The notes: a model not told the origin generated them from the sequence alone. DNA of 64,000 bases from Puccinia triticina (GCF_026914185.1 NC_070566.1:5704001-5768000); one strand, 5' to 3'. Shown: positions 11,230 through 22,329, counted from the first letter of the stretch. Program-made: numbers and translations.

Positions 11230-11572
11230 ACGCTTCATCATCATCATCATCACCATCATCAATCATTCAAATTTTTCTAAATCATTCTTCTCCACCACTG
11301 ACTCCATTCCTGGGATTCAGCCTTATCCAACCCCCTCTCAACACAGGAAGTATAGATGTTTATATTGCTTTCAGAATGGTCACACCATCAGGAGGTGCCA
11401 GCTAATTACTTATGATGCACACAGAGGATTAATTAGGCAAACTAGCAGTACTGGTGTATGGCTTTTAGATAATTCATTCATCCCTTTTGATTTATCCAGG
11501 TCTGTTAAGAGTTTAGTTGAACTTCTAGCTACTGCTGGGACAATTTCAGAAACCACCCAATTGGATCAATAA
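11230..11572 (+). pseudogene. Gag zinc-knuckle fragment of a gypsy element
   Basis: An open frame without a clear ATG ends at TAA 11570-11572. It contains CLYCFQNGHTIRRC, an exact C-x2-C-x4-H-x4-C zinc knuckle, and the following residues (RGLIRQTSSTGVWLLDNSFI) match the spacing and sense of element C gag after its own knuckle (CYYCLRDGHTTFKC). The frame ends soon afterwards; no protease or RT follows. The stretch before it is a His/Ser/Ile-rich simple repeat (CAT/ATC runs near 11239-11270). It is a gag remnant, or gag of a non-autonomous element whose polypurine tract lies at 12212. Confidence 0.6.
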
Positions 11573-11871
11573 CATTCCTTGGACAGCTTATCAACCTCCC
11601 TGGACTTCAAATTCTCTTCAAAGGACTCTACATTATATATTCAGACACTCAGAAACTCAGTTATTCAACCTCGAATCATTCACAAACCTTCAGAAACTAC
11701 AATTATCAACCCCATCAATCATCATCATCATTGCATTGCTCTTCCTTAGCCTCAGTTAGGCAGGAAAATTATTGTATTCATCAGAGTGGAATTTAGTCTA
11801 ATATGTGTCTGTCTCAAAGATATTGCCTTCAGCAGAGTTAGATCTTCTTATACATTCACCCCCCTCATTGA

Positions 11872-12160
11872 TAATTGGACCTTCTTTTGGATACTGGACT
11901 CTTTGGATTGGATACTGGACTATGGATACTCTGGATACATAGGACTATTGGACTTTGGATTGGACTTGGATACCTTGGACTCAGATATACTGGACTTGGA
12001 TTATACTTGGATTCTATTTGGCTTTGGACACTGGACTCTTTCTCCTTGGCTTTGGAAACTGGACTCTGGATTTGGACTACTACTCAGGACTTTGGATTTC
12101 ACCTTTTGGAGGAAGAACACTGGACTTTGGACTTTGGACTCTTGGACTCAACATTCTTCA
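11872..12160. repeat. TGGACT-rich degenerate tandem repeat
   Basis: About 290 bases consist of irregularly spaced TTGGACT, TGGATAC and TTTGGAC words. Three plus-strand frames stay open through it only because the unit has no stop codon; their translations are strings of Leu, Asp, Trp, Gly and Tyr. This is a decayed minisatellite in the 3' untranslated part of a gypsy element, just before its polypurine tract. Confidence 0.75.
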
Positions 12161-12211
12161 ACTCTTTCTGGGTCACCCTTCTCTTTGGTGCATTGCCTGG
12201 GGACAGACAAT

Positions 12212-12225
12212 AAGTTGGGGGAGGA
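12212..12225 (+). promoter_or_regulatory. Polypurine tract of a gypsy element
   Basis: AAGTTGGGGGAGGA directly precedes TGTGGTGCTC, the start of an LTR. The same tract, with the upstream GGGGACAGACAAT, stands next to the 3' LTR of element C (minus strand, 19892-19879), so both belong to one gypsy family. Confidence 0.75.
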
Positions 12226-12400
12226 TGTGGTGCTCCATTCCAAACCATAAGTAGTATTTTATTGCTTTTCTTTACATATATTCATCATTACATTGCCCAT
12301 CTCCCCATAACCCTTCACAAATACCTCATTATTATTGCATATTCAGATTCTACGCCAAATTTCACCTATAGTCACTCACACATAGTACCCCCTTATCTTC
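12226..12400 (+). repeat. Start of an LTR, probably interrupted by gypsy B
   Basis: The LTR starts TGTGGTGCTC right after the polypurine tract, as in element C (TGTGGTACTC on its strand). It continues as AT-rich sequence to about 12400, where element B begins. Sequence of similar composition resumes at 16777 after the end of B, so B may lie inside this LTR. The 3' end of the LTR could not be placed. Confidence 0.5.
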
Positions 12401-12406
12401 AATGGT

Positions 12407-15400
12407 TCAATAGTTAATCCCCTCGTGTACCGTGTAATCCCGTATGTGCTGTTGTCCTGCGTCCTTCGCATAGTCACTTATTAAACTCATCAGTCTGGGG
12501 TCCTTAGGTGTAGCTTCACGAATTAGATTCAGCAACTCTGTATCTAAGATGACTTCCCCTGTCTCTGCGACTGCCTCGTCCGCCTGTTCCTCTTGCACCC
12601 CCAGCACGTCCACTTGGAACCATCGGTCGGCGTCGTCCAGGTTTATTGATTCGTCGAGGAACCACTCGTCAATTTCCGCCGCCTCCGCGACCTCCGCGAA
12701 TGTCCGCGGCGTTATATTCTCCGGTCGCAGCAGCTGCCCAAAACTGAGCCGGTCCTCACGCCTTGGGGCCAAATCCGGACGTCTTGATAAAGCATCAGGT
12801 TTGCCGGCCTGTTGACCCGGCCGGAACACGATCTCAAAGTCAAAGCAACCGAGGGTCTCCGCCCATCGCGCCTGGCGGCGCGTCAGCTTCTTAGTCGTCA
12901 TAAAACTTTCCAGGTTGCGGTGGTCGGTGTAGACTATGGCCTCTAACCTATTAGGGTTTCCCTCGAGGTAATGTCGCCATTCTTTGAAAGACGCGACGAT
13001 GGCGAGCAGTTCTTTATCGAAGATCTCGTAATTCCGCTCGGCTTGGATCAGGGACCTAGACAGGAATGCTACCGGGTGAAGCTCCCCGTCTCGTTCACAG
13101 ATCTGGGACAAAACCGCTCCCAGAGCGAAATCAGAGCAGTCGCACTCTAGGATGAACGGGCGGTACGGGTCCGCTATCTTAAGCACCGGTGCCGTCGTGA
13201 ATGCCGTCTTCAGGGTATCAAAAGCCTTCTGGCACCGCGCATCCCACCTGAACTGTTGGTTGTCCTTCGTCAGGTCATGCAAGGGCCGTGTAGTCCCAGA
13301 AAAATGGTTGATGAATCTCCGGTAGAAGTTCGCGAACCCAATGAAGCGTTGTAACTCCGTAGTATTTGTGGGGTTCGGCCAGTCAGACACTGCCTTGACC
13401 TTCCCTGGGTCCATTCGCACTCGGTTACAAGAGATCAGCAGGCCCAAATATTCCACTTCGTCCCGCGAGAACTCGCATTTTTCTGGTTTGAGCCACAATG
13501 TGTGTTTACTGAGAATGTTGAGTATACTGCAGACCGCCGCTTCGTGGTCTGAGCCCTTCTGGGTGTAGATCATTATGTCGTCGAGATACGCCGCTGTGTC
13601 TTTGCCAATGCGTCCCAGTAGAATGTCCTGGATAAAGAACTGAAAGAATCCGGGGGCCCCCGTAGGGCCGAACGGCATGGTCAACGGCGCAAACTGGCCG
13701 GCCCTACACACGAATGCCAGTTTCTCTTCGTCCCCTTCTGCTACTCGTAGGTTGCCGTACGCGTTGCGGAGATCAAGTTTAGTGAACGTGTCGGCATTAA
13801 GTAGGCTATCCACTAAATCCATTGTTAGTGGGAGAGGGTACTTATTTTTGACCGTAACCGCATTTAACTTTCTGTAGTCGAAACAAGGCCTAAGGTTGCC
13901 GTCCTTTTTTCCTGTGAACAGGACTGGTGCTGCCCATGGGGAAGTCGTCCTCCTAATGGTCCCGTGCTCCAGGCCTTCCTGGATCAGCACGTCAAGTGCC
14001 GCGTTTTCGGCCGGTGACAACGGGATAATTCGACTGGCCTGCGGCAGTGCACCTAGAACCAGGTCCACGCGGAAGTCGTACTTCCTTCTGGGGGGCAGTC
14101 TCTGGGCTTCGGATTTGCGGAACATATTCAAGTACCGGTGATACCGTTGGGGAACTAGCTCTTTGGTCGAAATTTCCGGGTCGCCCTTTCTTGCCTCTGC
14201 GGCTATTCTTGCGGATGTAGACCATGCCACCTTCGCGGCGTCGACGGACGGCTGGGATCCTGCACTTTCCAGAAGAGATAACCGCTTGCCAGATGTCCCT
14301 AACAAGTTCAGATGACAAGGGAGGGTCCTGGACTCACATCGCGGGGGTGTTATCTCACACAAAGTGTGCACCCCCTCGTCATTTAACCTAGCGTGCCTCA
14401 CGGGCTCCTCCCCGTCCTTTGAGGCTTGTTGCGGTAAAGACGAAACCACCGTGGTGGCTGCGACGTGGTCCCTATTGTCGCCGCTGCGCGTAGAACTCGG
14501 CATCTGTAGTGGAAGTTCTAGAAGGGATGCCCGCTTGCCAGCGGTTCCTAATAAATCTGGGTGAGGGTGGATGATCCTGGACTCACATCGCGGGGGTGTT
14601 ATCTCACACAAAGTGTGCACCCCCTCGTCGTTTAACCTAGTGTGCCTCACGGGCTCCTCCCCGTCCTCCGAGGCTTGTTGCGGCAAAGACGAATTCACCA
14701 CGGCGTCCGCGACAGCGTCCGGTACCTGTTGTAGGAGTTCCAGAAAGTGTACCCGCTTGCCAGCGGTTCTTAGGATTTCTTTGGGAGAATGGGGGGTTCT
14801 GGACTCACATCGCGGGGGTGTTATCTCACACATAGTGTGCACCCCCTCGTCATGTTGCCTCGCGTGCCTCACGGGCCGGTCCCCGTCTGTTGAGGCTCTT
14901 GTCGGCAAAGACGAAACTGCGTCTGCAGCCGCGATGGGGTCCTCCCTATTGGCCGTGGGGTCGTGAACCAGGCGTCGGTTCCGCCAGTCGATTAAGTGGC
15001 CATGATGCCGGATCCAGGGCATTCCGAGGATGCCATCGTAGGCGTCCTTGAGTTTGGTAATGATGAAAGTCGAAGGGGTGGGGTCGCTGTCCAGGAGTAG
15101 TTTGATCTCTCGAGAGGCTTGGCTCCTCGAGCCATCAAAGCCCGATACGGTCCTCTCAGAATGGGTGGTGCTGTCCTGCAGCCCCATCCCGTCAATAAAA
15201 CGGTCGCTCATGACATCGTGGGTAGCCCCCGAGTCAACGAGGAAAATGGCGCTAATGGGTGTGGCTAGGGGATGATGTGTAGGTTTGATTGCTAGTGATA
15301 AGAACAAACGGGGGTCGAGTTTGTTGGGGTGAATAACACTTGCCCCTATGTCGGCTACTACAACATCATCGTCGCTCAGGTGCGGCACAACCGTCACGCC

Positions 15401-15411
15401 TGAGCGTCGCC
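12407..15411 (-). CDS. Pol of gypsy B: retropepsin, repeat linker, RT, RNase H (integrase missing)
   Basis: The open frame gives almost 1000 residues; the first in-frame residues come from the frameshift site, and no ATG is required. Protease shows FLVDSGATHDVMS and later GILGMPWI. A long linker holds a three-fold repeat (separate entry). RT shows LDLRNAYGNLRVAEGDEEKL, TMPFGPTGAPGFFQ and the catalytic YLDDIMIYT. RNase H shows LECDCSDFALGAVLSQI, DKELLAIVASFKEWRHYLEG and YTDHRNLESF. The frame stops at VHEGINY, where full-length relatives go on to the integrase zinc finger. Unusually clean for a truncated element. Confidence 0.85.
14270..14960 (-). repeat. Three-fold tandem repeat in the protease-RT linker of gypsy B
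   Basis: Three units of about 220-240 bases each encode a conserved core: PVRHARxxDEGVHTxCEITPPRCESR followed by a GKRxxLLEL tail (x marks variable residues). The repeats keep the reading frame open and differ by substitutions and small length changes between the cores. Position is between the retropepsin and the RT. Confidence 0.8.
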
Positions 15412-15418
15412 ATTTTTT
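15377..15418 (-). promoter_or_regulatory. -1 frameshift signal of gypsy B: heptamer, spacer and stem-loop
   Basis: On the minus strand the heptamer A AAA AAT (15418-15412) is in the gag frame as TCA AAA AAT. Five bases later an 8-bp perfect stem can form: CGCTCAGG (15406-15399) with CCTGAGCG (15380-15373), around an 18-base loop. Gag ends at 15394 and pol lies in the -1 frame, so slippage would make the gag-pol fusion. Heptamer, 5-nt spacer and stem are the classic layout. Confidence 0.75.
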
Positions 15419-16434
15419 GACCTCTCCGCTCTGCCGGCCCCATCACTCGTGCCCTCCCCTAACGTGAGTCGGCGAAGCTGTTCTTCTAACTCGGCGATCC
15501 GGGTTGCTTCCTTGGTCTTCCCCTTCTTCGGTTTGGTCGGGCACTCCCTCGCCAAATGGCCTTTCTTGCCACACCGGAAGCATTGGCCCGCGCGCATCAT
15601 CTGCGACTTCTCCGCCGCCGTAAGCTGTCCGCGCACCGCCGAGATGTCCATGCTGTCCGGGTCGCGGGGCTTGGGGGTGATTGGGTTCCCAATGTAGTCG
15701 AAGCCCCCAATCTCGTTGTCGATCCGCAAGGCAAGGTTGGAGACGTCGGCTAGGGTCGCGAACTGGGTCCAAGCAAGGACGAGCGCAAGGCGGACGTCCT
15801 TCTTGAGGCCTTGCGTGTAATGGCTGACGAGGGTTACGGCCTCCCATCCCGTGTTGTGGGCGTGGATGGTGAACTGGTGAGTGTACTCCGAGACTGATTT
15901 GGTCTGCTTGAGCTGCCTGATTGCCCTCTCCGCCGTCGTCTTCTTCTCGGTGTCATAGTACATCGCCTCAAACGCCTTCGTAAATTCCTGATACACGACC
16001 GGTGGGGCGTTGGGGCTGGTGTTGCAGGCCTTGAACATCGTTGGTTGGGCCCAGCTGCTCGCCTGGCCGGTCAGATACGACAGGGCGAACACGACCTTGG
16101 TCCTGTCGTCCGGGAAAGCGGTTGGGTTGGCGGCGATATAGAGGCTGACTTGACTGGCGTAAACCTTGGCCTTCACGCCTCGGGTCCCGTCGAACTTGTT
16201 GGGAACGCCAATCTTCGGGCCTCGGGTTGGTGGATGTCCTCATCCAGGCTGGGCTGCAGGTGCCGGCGCCTGTGCGGGGTCCTGGGCCTGGGCTTGACGG
16301 TGGGCTTCCTCGGCCTGTTGACGGGCGGCTTCGGCGACCGCACGGGCGGCCTCCGCTTGGCGACGTAGTTCGCGTTCTTCGTTCACGACTGCCATGAGGT
16401 CGGCGAGTTGGGTTTGGAGGGCCGCGGCGTCCAT
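15394..16434 (-). pseudogene. Gag of gypsy B with zinc knuckle
   Basis: Translation from ATG 16434 gives a coiled-coil-like Ala/Glu/Arg-rich N-terminus, a premature TGA (16242-16240), then in the same frame the capsid-like part (FDGTRGVKAKVYASQVSLY, SSWAQPTMF, FEAMYYDTEKKTTAERAI) and a C-x2-C-x4-H-x4-C knuckle as CFRCGKKGHLAREC. The C-terminus is Lys-rich and ends at 15394. Gag packages the RNA into virus-like particles. Apart from the single nonsense codon the frame is clean. Confidence 0.85.
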
Positions 16435-16587
16435 TATCAGGCGGCGACTTGGGGTTTCTGGCTTGGGTCTGTTCGGGGTGGGTTCTGTTTGGTTCTGGCA
16501 TGTGGTTTCGTCGGGGTTTCTTGATTCGGGTTCTGTTCGTTGTTCTTTCTGTCCTCGTCTCCGCGCTAAAAGAAAGATCTAGCAATA

Positions 16588-16776
16588 TGTTATGACTGAT
16601 CTGTGGGAGAGAAGGACTGGGCTCTGGTACTTGACCTAGGATGATGTAGATTGCTAGATGGGGAGAGTGAGAGGATCTCTCCCCTGCTCCCCCTTATGGA
16701 AGGGAGCTGTGACATGTATGTACAAGAGTGACATGTCCCCCAGAGTAGGCTATGGCGCGCGGTGCAGCTCATAACA
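16588..16776 (-). repeat. 5' LTR of gypsy B
   Basis: The 189-bp segment is bounded by perfect 8-bp inverted repeats, TGTTATGA at one end and TCATAACA at the other, with the TG...CA ends usual for LTRs. It stands about 150 bases upstream of the gag start. No second copy is visible, so this rests on terminal structure and position only. Confidence 0.6.
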
Positions 16777-17999
16777 GAAAACCTACAGTCTTCATTAGTT
16801 ACAATACTCATTTCATTAGTAACTTAGCTGAATCATTACATCACATTCTTTTCACAGATATATTCTCACATATTAAACCCTTTACATACATTGCTCATTA
16901 TGTACCATGCCTATTGTACACATTACATCATTGGATCTGTGCTTATCCCTTTCAGTAGTGCTCATCATTACAAGTAGTTACTATGTTCACATCACCTTCT
17001 CCATTTTTACAAGCCTTTATTCCCATAGCCAGAACTCCTCATTGTCTGTGCTCATCCTTCTTTCATATAAGAACTGTCCTTCCCTCCTCACTTGTACCTT
17101 ATGCAGAGAACCTTATGCAGAATTTATAGAGAATTTTAGATACAGAAATTATAGTGCCCATTCTCATCAATTAACCCATTGCCATTGAATCATTTCCAAT
17201 AGCTTTCCCCCTTCAACCATTGCTCCAACCCTCTCACCTTAAGTAGGCAGTAGCCAGCTCATAGTACTAGCTCCTAAGATCAAGTAGAAATCAGCCACAC
17301 CTTTTCTTCTTTTTCTTAGTGTTACTCTCATCCCCTCAGCATTAGTCAGGAAGGCAGCCTCATCAGCACCCTTGCATAGCTTACATTATTACTAGTGTTG
17401 CTATCCATTTCCCTTCCAAGCTCTATTCTCCCCTTTGAGTAGTTCCACAGCACGTAAATAACCCAGGCACTCCTGGCCCCTCTGTTACACATTTTCTTTA
17501 TTAAAAATAACTTGAGTTATTTTTAAAACTTTATGCACTTTTGAATGCGTTTAACACCTCACCAGAGCACTGTTGTGTGAAATGTCACACGCATGATTAT
17601 TATGAATAAACTTCTATGACTTTCCAGAAGGTTCACACATCTCAGTATTCTCGGACAACTCACGGGCGGAACTGGAGGAAAATTCTGAACCAGAACAACA
17701 ATCTTGACCAACGTACCAACTCGTCAAATCAAGCCAAACACTCAACACACAACCAAATCACACACCACATCGACACCACGCACGCTATTCAGGGGGAGAT
17801 CCATAGGTATCTGTGATTAAATACTCATCCGGCGGAGTTGTTCCTTATGTTTCTTATGTTGTTTAGTTTCTGTCTCAAGTTGCCGTCTTCATTTTTGTCT
17901 GTCTGCTTTTGATTGTTGTTTCATTGTTTTCAGGTAAAAGTGCTCTTTATCTCATTCATCATTAAATTCTTCGTTGATCCTTATTTTTCTATTGTTTGT
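16777..17999. other. AT-rich non-coding sequence, possibly LTR remainder
   Basis: The first several hundred bases resemble the LTR piece at 12226-12400 in composition and may be its continuation beyond gypsy B. A palindrome AAAAATAACTTGAGTTATTTTT lies near 17505-17526. Short frames here have no recognisable content. Confidence 0.35.
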
Positions 18000-18019
18000 C
18001 TCAAGTTGTTACTACTACT

Positions 18020-18272
18020 GGTTTTCTCAAGTGTTTGCAATCAAAAGATCAGACTTCTCAATCCTACAAGCACAGATTTTTGTACTCTTGGCATCCCCAA
18101 GCCTGAAACCTATTATGGAGTGTGCTTTGGCGCCATGAGGCATATCAATAGGGAGATTACTGCTGAACTTGAGGAGGTGTGCCAACAGACAACATCTTCT
18201 GAAGCCCTCCCAATTGTCAGGACATTACCAAGACCACACATATTACATTTCATTAGCTTTTTAGCTTTGTAA
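18020..18272 (+). CDS. Unrecognised protein fragment
   Basis: An open frame ends at TAA 18270-18272 after a protein-like stretch: IRLLNPTSTDFCTLGIPKPE, then YYGVCFGAMRHINREITAEL. A CAAG/TCTCAAG region upstream could contain an acceptor, but no upstream exon can be joined with confidence. No family recognised; it may be a repeat-borne fragment. Confidence 0.25.
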
Positions 18273-18541
18273 TTTAGCAAAATTGGGTGCTGCTAAGCTA
18301 CAGCTACATTGTGGCTCCACTTGCGCTGCAATTACAGCTACGTGGAGGTCACCCATTTTTCTGTTTTTTTATTGCTAGATGGTAGCGCTTATTAGCAACC
18401 AAAAACTACGCTAAAGCTCTTCTTAGCGTGTTAAGGGCTAAAATAATGTGTAATTGATGATTTGTTAGCACCAAAGTAGAAGCTATATTAGCAGGGAGGC
18501 AATGGAAAAAAACAGGACAATCAAAAGGGAGGTTAAAATAA

Positions 18542-18755
18542 GGGGCAGGCTAAATGCACTACCATCTTTTACTACATGTACTCCAAAAAATTGGAGTGAA
18601 CATCAGTCTACTCCAAAGAATTTGGAGTAGACTGATGTTCACTCCAATAAATTTAGAGTAAACCAATGTCTACTATTGGAGTGCAAAAGTTAAGCATGCA
18701 CTCCAAAGTTGATTCTGTGCACTCCAAGTGTGGAGTACACCACGGCTCCACTTGT
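18542..18755 (+). repeat. Left terminal inverted repeat of the MULE with palindromic GGAGT array
   Basis: After the GGGGCAGGC end come repeated palindromes of the type ACTCCAAA-n-TTTGGAGT at intervals of about 25-40 bases, separated by words such as CATCAGTCT and TGTGCA. The right end (38480-38771) has the same array in inverted orientation. Such subterminal arrays are typical transposase-binding regions. Confidence 0.75.
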
Positions 18756-18975
18756 AAAGTGAGTCGCGCGGCGGGCGGACCCTCCCGTCAGATTTGGGTT
18801 GGGCCTTCCTGGCAGGACGTCGAGCAGCCCTTCTGGTCGGCCCAACCCTGCCCAACCACCCGTCGGCTGTTCCTCCCGACAGGGAGGGCAGGCCGACCTT
18901 GTCCGACCGTGCCAACCCGCGAGGCAGCATGGCCGGCTTGTCTGATAGGTCCGGCCAATCAGCATGGTCGGCCGG

Positions 18976-19065
18976 TGTAAGACTCAAAAGTGGTTGTGAA
19001 ACCCTTTTGCTGAATGGAGAAGGGGATGAAGGAGGTGCAAGCTCTGCCCTTCTATACTACCAGCT

Positions 19066-19096
<31 letters not shown>

Positions 19097-19878
19097 TTAA
19101 TAAGTGATAGGAGTGGTTAGCTCAAGATAAATTTCTCGTGACACAGTATAAAAAAGGTTGTTATTCAGTATGTAAGAGTTGTTATATGTAAGTAAGAGGG
19201 TTGAGTGGGTACGTAAGTGTTTTTGGGTGATGGGTGAGTATAAAACTTGATGAGTAATAAACTGAGGAACTACAAATGGGGGGGAAGAGAGCTCCTTATA
19301 TAGACAAATGTGAGGGATTTTAGCTCCAGGGCAGCCCCTGAGTGAGGTATTTTAGCTGGCCTGGGCTGTACAACATGAGGGAGTTAAGAGGGAGTGGCTG
19401 TGTACAATTTATGCAAGGGGTGCATACATGAGGAGGGGCTGTGCCAGATGATGTCATAATTCATGCAAGGGGCGCATAAGCTGTGCAGGGAATGATCATG
19501 TGATGTAATAAGACCAAACAAAGTGGAGTTAGAAGGAACTAGAATGCGGGGAACCATTCATTCGAAGGGGCACAGCCTGCAGGGGCAGTGCTGCATGATA
19601 TAATGTACATAACAAACAAACCCAAACCAATATATGTAGTGGAGATAGAATGGTGCGGGGAATGTGGCTTGAGGCGCCTGACAGGTGGTTGACTGGGTGC
19701 TACAGGTTGTCCAAAGGGTCTAACTTCCAGTGTAGTGGGGCTCCAGTGATGCTTCCAGTGGGGAATAGGGGTTACTTTAGCCGTGGTGTCCATTTAAGGT
19801 GTCCAATGGATGGTATCTTGAGGCCTTCTATATGTACATGAGAAAAACTTTTGATTTTTCACATTTTCGAGTACCACA
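18976..19878 (-). repeat. 3' LTR of gypsy C
   Basis: The 903-bp repeat matches 29705-30607 almost base for base. On the minus strand it holds a TATA box (TATATAAGGAGC, about 19302-19291). The adjacent polypurine tract AAGTTGGGGGAGGA is at 19892-19879. Confidence 0.92.
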
Positions 19879-19892
19879 TCCTCCCCCAACTT
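19879..19892 (-). promoter_or_regulatory. 3' polypurine tract of gypsy C
   Basis: AAGTTGGGGGAGGA on the minus strand abuts the LTR start TGTGGTACTC. The upstream GGGGACAGACAAT is shared with the tract at 12212-12225. Confidence 0.8.
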
Positions 19893-20865
19893 ATTGTCTG
19901 TCCCCAGACAATTCCGCCGTGAAGAAGGCGTATCTTGAAGATTTAAGCTTGGAGGTTGATATGTATATATGTGGTTTGTCCAGAATACTTGAAAAGTTGG
20001 CCGCCAGATGTCTTCTTGATCCCGCGGGCTGAGAAGCTCTGTATAATAAAAATTGGCCAAAATTGACTTTTGTCACTTTTTGGTATTTTTACTTGAAAAA
20101 AAAAGTCCTGTCATGTTGGTGAGTCAGAGGGCTGCGCGCAGTCCGCAGCTGCGCAGCTGAGCGGTCGTTGTGCAGTCGTAGGGGCCGCAGCAGTCGCGCT
20201 GGGCTTTGTGTAGTGCGCGGGCTTTGATCCGCGCGGCCTTGGTGTCGAGTAGCAATCGGGGGCCCGTTACCCGTCCGGCTCGTCCGAGTTCAGAGCTCAG
20301 GCCTCTCGGTTTGCGCCGCAGCTTCGTGTTTGGTTCCGATCCGACCGGAGGTGGGGTTACCTCGGCGGCGAGGTAACTCAGTCACCTCTATTCAACCACC
20401 CGCCGCCATCGATATTTCGACTCAACTGCTGACTTCGCCAACCGCATACCGCCGCCTCCGTCTGTCAGACTCGGCCGTCGTGCTCAGTCCAGCATCTGAA
20501 GCCGAGTTGTTTATATATGGAAACGGCCTCCGGTTTCTTCTGCCGCTGTCGATCTGAATAGCCGGTGCCGATAGCACCACCAAGGTACGTCATATTCGTT
20601 CCTCGTTTGTCATGACTCAGCCGGATATGTGCACCCAACTGAGCCATCTGAATAGACCCTTCTGGCTGACATGGCCAGGCCGGGTTGTTTGGATCATGCC
20701 CGATATCATCGGCGATGCGTTTGGTCCATTTACCTCGGCGATACCTCGGCGAGTCGTAGTCGAAGGAGCTGGTTGATAGGCAAGGCCTCCTATTTTCTTC
20801 CAAGCCAGGCTGGTGAGTTCCTTGCCATCGCGGGGTATAGACCGGAGTGCCTGCCCTCCTGGAGA

Positions 20866-20877
20866 ATATAAAAAGAG
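20866..20877 (+). promoter_or_regulatory. TATA box of the antisense gene in gypsy C
   Basis: AATATAAAAAGAGGC at about 20866-20880 lies some 80 bases before the ATG at 20953, a fitting distance for a short leader. The 700 bases before it are GC-rich with many CGG and GCGC words, unlike the AT-rich rest of the element. Confidence 0.55.
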
Positions 20878-20952
20878 GCTCATTCGCTTTTGTTTTTAGA
20901 GCATCTCATCACCTTTATCCCCTCGTCCTCTTCATTACTTCCTATAGCAAAG

Positions 20953-22329
20953 ATGATTTCCCCTTCTAGACAAGCTTCGTATCCTTATAGCTTACGCCCT
21001 CGGACGACTTCCGCGGCAAATCGAGTGAGTTTGACGTTTGAAGAGCTCCTTGATCGAGCTAAATTGAAAAGTTTTTATTTGTTCTTCATCTAGGGTACTT
21101 CCCCACCCCAAAGTTCTACCATGATCACAAGAAACCTGCCAAATCATCATCCGTTAGTGCAGTCATCACTGGTAAGTGACTGCCTTCAGGATGACCCATC
21201 GCTGGTGGGTGTATGCTGATAGTTTGTTTAGCCTGGGTCTGATGATGTGCTCGAGCCTCATTCGCCCTCCTCGCCCGATCGAATGGAATGGGCCAGGGAG
21301 CGTATGGATTTCTATTCTCGCCCAATAGATTCCTCAATGCGTCGTTCCGAGTCCCCGGCGGCTCGTCGTCCGTTTGTCGTGGGTGATTCCGCGATTAACA
21401 CCCTGGAGACCGTAAGCAGCTGACTTGTGTTTGTTGTTGATTATCCTGTATGGGCTGACTAAATGTTTACAGCTTTTGGATCCAACCAACATAAATCAGC
21501 CCCCCCAGAATGGTGGCTCCTTTATAGCAGGTGCTCCCGCGATACCAGCAGAGTTGGTTGGTTCGCCCCCGCGCTTCCGGGTTCCCACACCATTCCCTGC
21601 GGAATCTTCTGAAGTGGCCGAGCCAGGCCTGGCTTCGCCTGTATATCGTCCTCGCAGTCCTGGATGGCGTCCCTCGGGTAACTCGCCAGTTTATCAGGCC
21701 GCATCCACGGATGTTCTCCGATCTCCGGTAAGCTACTGTTTTGTTTTCCCTGATACCACGGCTTCAAGACTGACAAGTTCGCTTGCCAGGACTTATCCTC
21801 GAACCGAGTCGTTTTCGATGATAGCTGGGCTGACCCCGCATCTTGGATGCAAAACCCCGTCGTCCATCGTCAACATGCTCCTCTCGTCGATCTTCAGCAA
21901 CCCATCGAGGTTGATCCTTCGGTATTGAACAACATTCGCGCTAGTCCTGAAGTCGTTCCTATCGATACGAGGTCGAATACCAAAAATAACGATGTTGCTA
22001 GTGAAGATCACCATAGTAACCCGGATTTCCCACGAATTCCGTCCCCGATCCATTGTGGGGACTACAGTATTACTGAGTTGCCTTTCTTACAACCGCATCA
22101 GATTGGAGCTCTCTTAACCCGCGATGTAGGTCAAGCCCCGCCGCACACTGCTGTCGAACCCGCTGCCTTGTTTCATATGTATACTAGCTTCGTCGAGGGC
22201 TTTATTACCTACTCAAATCGAAGCCCATCCACTAGCGAATTCAACCATCTTGAACGCGTCGCCCTTTTTCAACACTGGGGCCGTCGATACCTCGAAGGCG
22301 ACTACAGTCTTCGACAAAATCACTACTAA
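20953..22329 (+). CDS. Five-exon gene inside gypsy C, antisense to gag-pol
   Basis: Exons 20953-21024, 21094-21171, 21232-21411, 21473-21727 and 21790-22329 join into 374 codons. All four introns are 60-70 nt, GT-AG and phase 0, so splice prediction is strong. The N-terminus is basic and Ser/Arg-rich (RQASYPYSLRPRTTSAANR); the middle is Pro/Ser-rich and probably disordered; the last about 80 residues look folded: ITELPFLQPHQIGALLTRDV, FVEGFITYSN and ERVALFQHWGRRYLEGDYS. No signal peptide, membrane segment or known domain. The gene converges with pol, leaving about 600 bases between stops. Because it is antisense, its introns survive in the element's genomic RNA. Function unknown. Confidence 0.75.

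Larger units (their letters stand above)
12407..16776 (-). mobile_element. Gypsy-type LTR retrotransposon B, 3'-truncated
   Basis: Read on the minus strand, a 189-bp 5' LTR (16776-16588) is followed by gag and pol (protease, RT, RNase H). The integrase, any chromodomain and the 3' LTR are missing: pol stops after RNase H at 12407. The element is GC-rich and differs clearly in protein sequence from A and C, with RT closer to the common fungal chromovirus type. One in-frame stop (16242-16240) damages gag. The copy cannot move by itself. Confidence 0.85.

Noticed and set aside
11786..12254. Three overlapping plus-strand frames of 99-154 codons
   Set aside because: They are open only because the TGGACT-rich repeat lacks stop codons.
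19539..19793. Minus-strand frame of 84 codons, repeated at 30268-30522
   Set aside because: It lies in the U3/R part of the gypsy C LTR and occurs twice only because the LTR does.
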